From contig JBJMWE010000312.1 in assembly GCA_045810285.1 (NCBI GenBank), positions 1 to 18,332 of the forward strand: 18,332 nt of DNA, given 5' to 3'. The notes beneath the pieces are model-generated. The model searched no databases, was not told the DNA's origin, and was given only the letters and a program-made list of their open reading frames with translations. Position 1 is the stretch's first letter, and each line of letters opens with the position of its first letter. Of the stretch, positions 13,546 to 18,332 are shown one piece after another. Origin of the DNA: Scleromatobacter sp045810285 (lineage in GTDB: Bacteria; Pseudomonadota; Gammaproteobacteria; Burkholderiales; Burkholderiaceae_C). Both the position numbers and the translations under genes were made by a program.

Positions 13546-15066
13546 TCAGGCGAGTTCGACCAGGTGGACGAGGTCCCAGTGGTGGCGGGGGTCGGCGGCG
13601 GCGTGCCGCTCGGCGCTCTCGTGGCGCTTGAGCGCGACGAAGAGATCGACCAGCGGGTCGCCGAACAGGTCGCGCATCAGGGCGCTGGATTCCAGTGCGT
13701 CGCAGGCCTCGGCCAGCGAGCGCGGCAGCGCGACGCCGGACGATTCGTCCGCCGGCTGCAGGCCCTGCTCGATGCCGGCCAGCCCCATGCCCAGCGTGGC
13801 GGCCACGACCAGGTACGGGTTCGCATCGCCGCCGGGCAGGCGGTTCTCGATGCGGCGGTTCTGCGCGCTGGCCTGCGGGATGCGGAACGCCACGGCGCGG
13901 TCGTCGTGGCCCCAGCTGGCCGACGAGGGCGAGGCGTTGGACAGGCGGATGCGGTCGAAGGCCATGTCGTGCGGCGCGAAGAACGCCATGGCCGCGTCGG
14001 CATGGCGCTGCAGGCCGCCGATGAACGCGCCGAGCGCGTCGCGGTCGCGGCCGTCGGGATGGGCGAACGCATTGGTGTGCGCGCCGACGGTCGAGTCGCC
14101 TTCGCCGGCGAGCGCGCGGCCGCTCCGGAGCGAGCCGGCGTGAGCCCCCTGGGGGCGGGGAGCGGAGCGAGCCGGGCTGTCATGAACGCTGAAGTGCCAG
14201 TGCATGCCAGTGCCGGGTTCGTCGAGGAAGGGCTTGGGCGCGAAGGTGGCCAGGAAGCCGAACCGGGCCGCCACCTGGCGTGCGAGGCGCTTGAAGCGGA
14301 ACACCGCGTCGGCCTGCGCCAGCGGCTCGCCGGGCATGAAGTTGACCTCGTACTGCGAGTACGCCGCCTCGTGCGCGTGGCCGCACACGGGGATGCCCTG
14401 CAGTTGGCACGCGGCGAACAGCGCGTCGAAGTACTCGGCGAAGTGGCCCGTGCGCTCCAGCGAATAGGCCTCGCAGGCGCGCTCGCGCGCAGGGGCGCCG
14501 ACACGCGACGCGGGTGCGTGCAGGCTGACCTGGCCGCCCTCCTCGCGACGGTCGACGAGGAACAGCTCCAGCTCCGGCGCGACGGTGGCCGCGAGGCCCG
14601 CCTGGCCGAGCCGCGCGAGCACGCGGCGCAGCGCGGCGCGCGGCGAGTACTCGCTGGCGCAGACGGTACGGCCGTAGCGGCCCGCCGCCAGCGGGCCCGC
14701 GGGCTCGCAGATCACCGCGGCGGTGCCCGCGCGGCCGGGCTGGGCGCGCAGCGTCGCCAGATCGGGAACGAGGCTGATGTCGAGGTAGGACGCGGGCAGC
14801 AGCGGCCCGAACACCGTCTCGGGCTCGCCGGCGGTCAGCGTCAGGCCGAACACCACCGAGGGAAAGCGGCAGCCCGCCATGCCCACGAAATCGTGGTGGC
14901 CGACGGACTTGCCGCGCGCCACCGAGGTGAAGTCGCCGACGGCGCATTCGATGGTGGTGACCGGCACGCCCAGTTCGGCGGACAGGCGATCCAGCGCGGC
15001 CTGCACGACCGCGCGGTGCGGCGCGGCCAGCGCGGTGGCGGAATGGAAGTGAGGCGATGCGGTCAT
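13546..15066 (-). CDS. puuA: Glutamine synthetase family ligase, gamma-glutamylputrescine synthetase-like
   Basis: A 506-residue member of the glutamine synthetase superfamily, expected to join glutamate to putrescine with ATP. The GS beta-grasp domain is N-terminal (VTTIECAVGDFTSVARGK, 36-53). The catalytic domain shows the Mg ligands in APELELFLVD (163-172), QYEVNFMPG (238-246), the GTGMHWHFS strand (286-293), SASWGHDDRAVAFRIP (382-397) and RIENRLPGGDANPYL (405-419). All key motifs are present, so it should be active. An extra stretch of about 33 residues (297-330, PARSAPRPQ... to GAH) breaks the loop after FSVHD; its DNA (about 14105-14178) looks like a repeat insertion. It is first in the puuA-puuB pair and divergent from a MocR-type regulator. 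The ATG at 15066 has no good ribosome binding site. Related GS-like enzymes acting on other amines are possible. Confidence 0.87.
   Translation of the reverse strand: MTASPHFHSATALAAPHRAVVQAALDRLSAELGVPVTTIECAVGDFTSVARGKSVGHHDFVGMAGCRFPSVVFGLTLTAGEPETVFGPLLPASYLDISLVPDLATLRAQPGRAGTAAVICEPAGPLAAGRYGRTVCASEYSPRAALRRVLARLGQAGLAATVAPELELFLVDRREEGGQVSLHAPASRVGAPARERACEAYSLERTGHFAEYFDALFAACQLQGIPVCGHAHEAAYSQYEVNFMPGEPLAQADAVFRFKRLARQVAARFGFLATFAPKPFLDEPGTGMHWHFSVHDSPARSAPRPQGAHAGSLRSGRALAGEGDSTVGAHTNAFAHPDGRDRDALGAFIGGLQRHADAAMAFFAPHDMAFDRIRLSNASPSSASWGHDDRAVAFRIPQASAQNRRIENRLPGGDANPYLVVAATLGMGLAGIEQGLQPADESSGVALPRSLAEACDALESSALMRDLFGDPLVDLFVALKRHESAERHAAADPRHHWDLVHLVELA
14105..14178. repeat. Repeat-like insertion inside the puuA-like gene
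   Basis: A GC-rich stretch with a direct repeat GGAGCGAGCCGG at 14127-14138 and 14164-14175 (37 bp apart) around a palindrome GCCCCCTGGGGGC (14144-14156). It encodes an Arg/Ser/Gly/Ala-rich segment with no counterpart in the usual loop between GMHWHFSVHD and FAHPDGRD. Elements of this CCCCCTGGGGG plus GGAGCGAGCC style occur in intergenic DNA of Burkholderiales (recollection, unverified). The boundaries are approximate. Confidence 0.6.
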
Positions 15067-15102
15067 GGCGCGGAGCTTACGCAGCGATTGGCCCAGCGGG
15101 AA

Positions 15103-15139
15103 GGGCCACTTGGCGCCAGGTCGACTGGGCCACTTGGCG
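15103..15139. promoter_or_regulatory. Direct-repeat operator candidate between puuA and the MocR gene
   Basis: GGGCCACTTGGCG occurs twice, at 15103-15115 and 15127-15139, 24 bp apart from start to start, in the 87-bp gap between divergent puuA and the MocR-type gene. A related inverted piece, TGGCCC, is at 15089-15094. MocR regulators usually bind direct repeats in such divergent gaps, so this is the likely binding site for control of both genes. The right-hand copy abuts TACGAT (15140-15145), a possible -10 for the regulator gene, which would give a nearly leaderless transcript. Confidence 0.6.
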
Positions 15140-15153
15140 TACGATCGCCTTCC

Positions 15154-16698
15154 ATGGCCTCGACCGCCCCCACCCGCCTCTCCGGCGACGCGCTCGTCGG
15201 CTGGCTGCAGCACGCCTGGACCCATCCGGCCGACGGCGAGGCCGCGCTGCCGCTGGGCGCGCGCCTGACGCAGCAGATCCGCCGCGCGATCCTCGAGCGC
15301 GTCGTGCCGCCGGCGCACCGGCTGCCGTCCACGCGTGCGCTGGCGCAGGCACTGCGCCTCGCGCGCAACACGGTGGTGCCGGTGTACGAGCAGCTCCGCG
15401 CCGAGGGCTTCGTCGTGGCCGGCCAGGGCTCGGGCACCTACGTCTGCCGCATCGCGCCGGAGGCCCTGCCCGTCACGCCGAAGGCCACGCAGCCGGCCGA
15501 CGGGCCGCGCGCGGCCGCGCCGCTGGCCTTCTCGCGCCGCGGCCGCCGCTATCACAGCCATCCGCTGCACGAGTTCTGGACGCGGCAGCCCTTCTGCCCG
15601 GGCCAGTTCGATTTCGAGCTGTTCCCGCACCGGCTGTGGAACCGGCTGCAACAGCGCCAGCTGCGGCGCGCCGACCCGATCCAGCTCGAGCAGGGCGAGC
15701 CCGGCGGGGCGCCGGAACTGCGCCAGGCGATCGCCGAACACGTGCGCGCCACGCGCGGCGTGCGCTGCGCGCCCGACCAGGTGATCATCACCGACGGCAC
15801 CGGCGAGTCGATCGACCTCGTCGCGCGCCTGATGTGCGACCCCGGCGACGCCGTGCTGCTGGAAGACCCCGGCTACTGGGCCGCCACGCAGGTGCTGTCC
15901 GACCACGGCCTGCGCCTGCGCCCGGCGCCGGTGGACGCGCACGGCCTGCCGGTGCCCGTGCTGCGCCAGGGAGAGCGGGCGCCGCGAGTGGCCTACCTCA
16001 CGCCGTCCAACCAGTTCCCCACCGGCGGGGCAATGCCGCTCGCGCGGCGGCTGGAGTGGCTGCAGTTCGCCGCGCGCCACGGCACGCTGCTGCTGGAGGA
16101 CGACTACGACAGCGAATACCGCTACGAGGGCGCGCCGTTCCCGTCGCTGCAAGGCCAGGACGCGGCCGGCCGGGTGATCTACCTCGGCACCTTCAGCAAG
16201 ACCGTCTACCCGGGCATCCGCGTCGCTTTCCTCGTGGTGCCGCAGGGCCTGCAGCGCGTGTTCGCCGACGCGTCGGCCGACTTCTACCGCGACGGCGACC
16301 AGATCGTGCAGCAGGTGCTGGCCGACTTCATGCGCGAGGGCCACTACGCCGCCCACGTGCGCACGCTGCGCCGCGAATACGCGCTGCGGCGCGAGGCGAT
16401 GCTGCGCGCGCTGGCGCAGGCGCTGCCGCGCGAGTTCGCCACGCAGCGGCTGTCGGTCGTCTCCGGCGCGCGCGGCGTGCACCTGACGCTCGCGCTGCCC
16501 GACGACGTCGACGACCGCGCCGTCGCGCGCACCGCCATGGCGCACGGCGTGACGGCGATCCCGCTGTCGGTCTATGCGATGCGCGTGGGCTGGCGCGGGC
16601 TGGTGCTGTCGTTCGCCGCCACGCCCGTGGGCCGGATCGCCCCGCTGGTGGAGACGCTCGCCCCCGTGTTGCGCAACGCAGTCGCGCGCAAACCCTGA
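15154..16698 (+). CDS. MocR-type transcriptional regulator (GntR HTH plus aminotransferase-like domain)
   Basis: A 514-residue regulator. Residues about 30-100 are a GntR winged helix (LPLGARLTQQIRRAILERV, LPSTRALAQALRLARNTVVPVYEQL, GQGSGTYV). A linker (100-145) leads to a fold type I aminotransferase-like domain (about 150-510). PLP-site residues are present: Asn286 (TPSNQFPTGG), Asp316/Tyr318 (LLEDDYDSEYRYEG) and the Schiff-base Lys349 (YLGTFSKTVYPGIR). The protein therefore probably binds PLP and senses an amine or amino acid. It is divergent from puuA-puuB, so control of glutamylated putrescine degradation is the natural guess. The frame is open far upstream on this strand, but ATG 15154 matches the family start; no ribosome binding site is seen, in keeping with a leaderless message. 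The effector (putrescine, GABA or a PLP adduct) is unknown. Confidence 0.92.
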   Translation: MASTAPTRLSGDALVGWLQHAWTHPADGEAALPLGARLTQQIRRAILERVVPPAHRLPSTRALAQALRLARNTVVPVYEQLRAEGFVVAGQGSGTYVCRIAPEALPVTPKATQPADGPRAAAPLAFSRRGRRYHSHPLHEFWTRQPFCPGQFDFELFPHRLWNRLQQRQLRRADPIQLEQGEPGGAPELRQAIAEHVRATRGVRCAPDQVIITDGTGESIDLVARLMCDPGDAVLLEDPGYWAATQVLSDHGLRLRPAPVDAHGLPVPVLRQGERAPRVAYLTPSNQFPTGGAMPLARRLEWLQFAARHGTLLLEDDYDSEYRYEGAPFPSLQGQDAAGRVIYLGTFSKTVYPGIRVAFLVVPQGLQRVFADASADFYRDGDQIVQQVLADFMREGHYAAHVRTLRREYALRREAMLRALAQALPREFATQRLSVVSGARGVHLTLALPDDVDDRAVARTAMAHGVTAIPLSVYAMRVGWRGLVLSFAATPVGRIAPLVETLAPVLRNAVARKP

Positions 16699-16793
16699 CT
16701 ATCGGGCCGCCATGCGCGATGCGCGCTCACACTGTGGCGTTGCTGCCCAACGATATCCCCACAAATAGCGACCCGACGGCAAGGCGCGCGGCC

Positions 16794-16799
16794 TAGAAT
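16794..16799 (+). promoter_or_regulatory. Possible -10 element for the leader ORF and diguanylate cyclase gene
   Basis: TAGAAT matches TATAAT at five of six positions in an otherwise GC-rich gap. It would place the transcript start near 16806, just before the GGAGGT ribosome binding site at 16809-16814, giving a very short leader. No good -35 is seen about 17 bases upstream. Confidence 0.4.
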
Positions 16800-16820
16800 T
16801 TTTCGCCTGGAGGTCCACAA

Positions 16821-16862
16821 ATGCACAGGCGCAGGAAGTCGCCGGCCAGGGGCAGGTCGTGA
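16821..16862 (+). CDS. 13-codon basic leader ORF overlapping the GGDEF gene start
   Basis: ATG at 16821 is preceded by GGAGGT (16809-16814) with six bases between, the strongest ribosome binding site near this gene. The frame encodes MHRRRKSPARGRS and ends with TGA at 16860-16862, which overlaps the GTG start of the diguanylate cyclase (GTGA, 16859-16862). It is in a different frame from that gene. The arrangement suggests translation of the leader feeds ribosomes into the GGDEF gene. A chance ORF, or a start misplaced by a sequencing error, is the alternative. Confidence 0.45.
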   Translation: MHRRRKSPARGRS

Positions 16863-18073
16863 CGATCGACGGCCGGTCGCTGCTCGCGGTCGTCGCCGCG
16901 TTGTGCCTCGTGTTCAGCATCGTCGTGCTGGCGCTCGAGCGCCGCATCCGCCAGACGATGCCCGGCCTGCGCCTGTGGGCCGTCGCCAACCTCTTCCTCG
17001 GCGCGGCCGCCGCCGCGCACATGCTGCAGGGCCATGTGCCGATCTGGGTGCCGGCCATCCTCGGCAACTGGACGATGCTCATCGGCCGCAGCACCTCTGT
17101 CGCCGCGTTGCGCCAGTTCGACCGCCAGCCCGTGCCGTGGGCCGGGCTGGTCGGCGCGACCGTCGTGTTCATGCTGGGCGTCGCCGCCACCCTCGCGTGG
17201 CCGGAACCGCGCGTGCGGGCCATGATCATGGTCGGTGGCATGGCGGTGCTGGCGCTGTGGGCCACCTACTCGCTGGCCGTGGGCGCGCCGCCCGGCGTCA
17301 GCCGCGTGCTGACCATGGTGGGCATGGGCGGCTGGGGCCTGGCCAACGTCTGGCGCCTGTGGACGACCGCGCACCTGCCCGAGGGCGCGCCCGTGCTGAA
17401 CCTGAGCGACCCGACCGTGGCCGCCTACCTGGGCGCCCTCGTGATCATGGACGTGTTCTGCAACATCGGCTTCGTGCTGCTGATCACCGACCGCATGCAC
17501 GAGTGGGTGCTGCAGCTCGCGCGCACCGACCACCTCACCGGCGCGCTGTCGCGCGGCGCGCTCTACGCGCAGGCCGCGCGCGACCTGCAGCTGGCGCGCC
17601 GCCAGCGCACGTACACGGCGGCCTTCATCGTCGACATCGACCGCTTCAAGACGATCAACGACAGCCACGGCCATGCCGCCGGCGACGCGATCCTGCGCCA
17701 CGTGGCGCAGCACGGCCAGGCGGTGCTGCGCTGCACCGACCTGTTCGGCCGCTACGGCGGCGACGAGTTCGTCGCGATCCTGCCCGAGACCGACCTGCCC
17801 ACCGCCGCGGCCATCGCCGAGCGGCTGCGCGTGGCCATCGGCGAGCCCGTGCCCGGCGCGGCGCAGCCGGCCTGCGGCCTGTGCGGCGTGACGGTGAGCA
17901 TCGGCGTGGCCGCGGTCGCGCCGGGCTGCGAGGGCGTCGACGAGCTGATCGCCCAGGCCGACCAGGCGTTGTACGACGCCAAGCACGACGGCCGCAACCG
18001 CACGCGCGTGGCCGACGACGAACCGGCCACGTCCGGCGCGCCGCCGCTGCGCGTGATCCAGGGCCGCCCCTGA
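16859..18073 (+). CDS. Membrane-bound GGDEF diguanylate cyclase
   Basis: A 404-residue inner-membrane protein expected to make cyclic di-GMP from two GTP. Residues 1-210 hold about six hydrophobic segments (e.g. SLLAVVAALCLVFSIVVLAL 7-26, AGLVGATVVFMLGVAATLAW 95-114, ALVIMDVFCNIGFVLLIT 193-210), a sensor region not matched to a named family. The GGDEF domain spans about 218-385: TDHLTGALSR (223-232), FIVDIDRFKTINDSHGHAAGD (256-276), the I-site RCTD (291-294) exactly five residues before the intact GGDEF (300-304), and VSIGVAAV. Both catalysis and product inhibition should therefore work. No EAL domain is present. The start is GTG 16859, since no in-frame ATG fits, and it overlaps the stop of a 13-codon leader ORF. 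It lies 160 bp after the MocR gene on the same strand, probably with its own promoter. Confidence 0.93.
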   Translation: MTIDGRSLLAVVAALCLVFSIVVLALERRIRQTMPGLRLWAVANLFLGAAAAAHMLQGHVPIWVPAILGNWTMLIGRSTSVAALRQFDRQPVPWAGLVGATVVFMLGVAATLAWPEPRVRAMIMVGGMAVLALWATYSLAVGAPPGVSRVLTMVGMGGWGLANVWRLWTTAHLPEGAPVLNLSDPTVAAYLGALVIMDVFCNIGFVLLITDRMHEWVLQLARTDHLTGALSRGALYAQAARDLQLARRQRTYTAAFIVDIDRFKTINDSHGHAAGDAILRHVAQHGQAVLRCTDLFGRYGGDEFVAILPETDLPTAAAIAERLRVAIGEPVPGAAQPACGLCGVTVSIGVAAVAPGCEGVDELIAQADQALYDAKHDGRNRTRVADDEPATSGAPPLRVIQGRP

Positions 18074-18082
18074 AAAGGACGA

Positions 18083-18104
18083 AGGCCCGGACGATGCCGG
18101 GCCT
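18083..18104. terminator. Hairpin after the diguanylate cyclase gene
   Basis: AGGCCCGG (18083-18090) and CCGGGCCT (18097-18104) form an 8-bp stem with a 6-base loop, 9 bases after the GGDEF stop and 35 bases before the stop of the convergent partial gene. On the plus strand no T tract follows. On the minus strand the stem is followed by TCGTCCTTTTC, a weak T run, so it may work better for the minus-strand gene. Confidence 0.5.
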
Positions 18105-18139
18105 CCCGGGCGATGCGGGCCGTCGTGGCCCGCACCTGC

Positions 18140-18332
18140 TCAGTGCGAGCGCTGGAGCACCGCCGCCGGGCCGGTGTTCGCGCCGGGGCTGCTCGGCGCC
18201 TGGCCCTGGCCGCACATCTGGCCCGCCGCCTGCGAGGTGCAGCTGACGAATTCGCTCTCGATGTTCATGCCCGTCGCGTCCCGGCCGCCGAGGATGAACT
18301 CCTTGTAGTCGCCTGCCAGGATGTGGGTGGCC
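18140..18332 (-). CDS. C-terminal fragment of an unidentified protein
   Basis: An open minus-strand frame runs from the window edge to a TGA at 18140-18142 and encodes 63 residues. It contains THILAGDYKEFILGGRDATG, then ESEFVSCTSQAAGQMCGQG and a Pro/Ser/Gly/Ala-rich tail ending VLQRSH. Codon use is strongly GC-ending, like the neighbouring genes, which supports real coding. Two Cys residues spaced nine apart and the low-complexity tail would suit an exported or surface protein, but I do not recognise the family, and the N-terminus lies outside the window. Confidence 0.65.
   Translation of the reverse strand, partial: ATHILAGDYKEFILGGRDATGMNIESEFVSCTSQAAGQMCGQGQAPSSPGANTGPAAVLQRSH

Noticed and set aside
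13564..15153. Long plus-strand open frame extending far upstream of the MocR-type gene.
   Set aside because: It is the antisense shadow of the puuA-like gene. The MocR family start at 15154 fits, and the upstream residues are low-complexity Arg/Gly/Ala.

Overview
The window is about 18.3 kb of very GC-rich DNA with tightly spaced genes. Its content (a PEP-CTERM sorted protein, a MocR-type regulator divergent from a putrescine operon, an ocd/Lrp divergon, many palindromic intergenic repeats) points to a betaproteobacterium of the order Burkholderiales, probably near the Rubrivivax/Roseateles/Leptothrix group. That placement is inference from gene style; no rRNA or other taxonomic marker is present. 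I see no tRNA, rRNA, CRISPR array, prophage or intact insertion sequence.

Left part (1-3620): a YdeI/OmpD-associated family gene is bracketed by two perfect 38-bp inverted copies of a palindromic repeat, and the downstream copy encodes its last residues and stop codon. Convergent to it is a small secreted protein of unknown function. Next comes a 490-bp gene-free stretch holding a 161-bp imperfect palindrome (1470-1630). It is followed by a stand-alone protein with a RelA/SpoT-like alarmone synthetase core and an unassigned C-terminal region, and by a convergent glutathione S-transferase.

Middle left (3817-7184): ornithine cyclodeaminase (ornithine to proline) is divergent from an Lrp/AsnC regulator. 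The regulator overlaps by ATGA with an unrecognised Tat-type exported protein that carries a zinc-peptidase HExxH motif. A convergent FrnE-like DsbA-family oxidoreductase follows.

Middle right (7585-11601): a probable two-gene unit encodes a PEP-CTERM protein of the QFxxD type and, 37 bp later, a 1053-residue secreted subtilisin-family protease with a PA domain. It ends in a good intrinsic terminator. A small cysteine-containing lipoprotein lies beyond it on the opposite strand.

Right part (12209-18332): puuB- and puuA-like genes (gamma-glutamylputrescine oxidase and synthetase) form a minus-strand operon divergent from a MocR-type regulator, with 13-bp direct repeats in the 87-bp gap. The puuA-like gene carries an in-frame repeat-like insertion. 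Downstream of the regulator is a membrane-bound GGDEF diguanylate cyclase preceded by a 13-codon leader ORF with a near-ideal ribosome binding site. The window closes inside the 3' end of an unidentified minus-strand gene.

Two loci point to ornithine and polyamine catabolism (ocd with its Lrp regulator; puuAB with MocR), each as a divergent regulator/enzyme pair. The most unusual items are the orphan RelA/SpoT-like protein, the Lrp-coupled Tat-exported HExxH protein, the large palindrome, the repeat-bracketed YdeI gene, the insertion in puuA and the leader ORF of the diguanylate cyclase.
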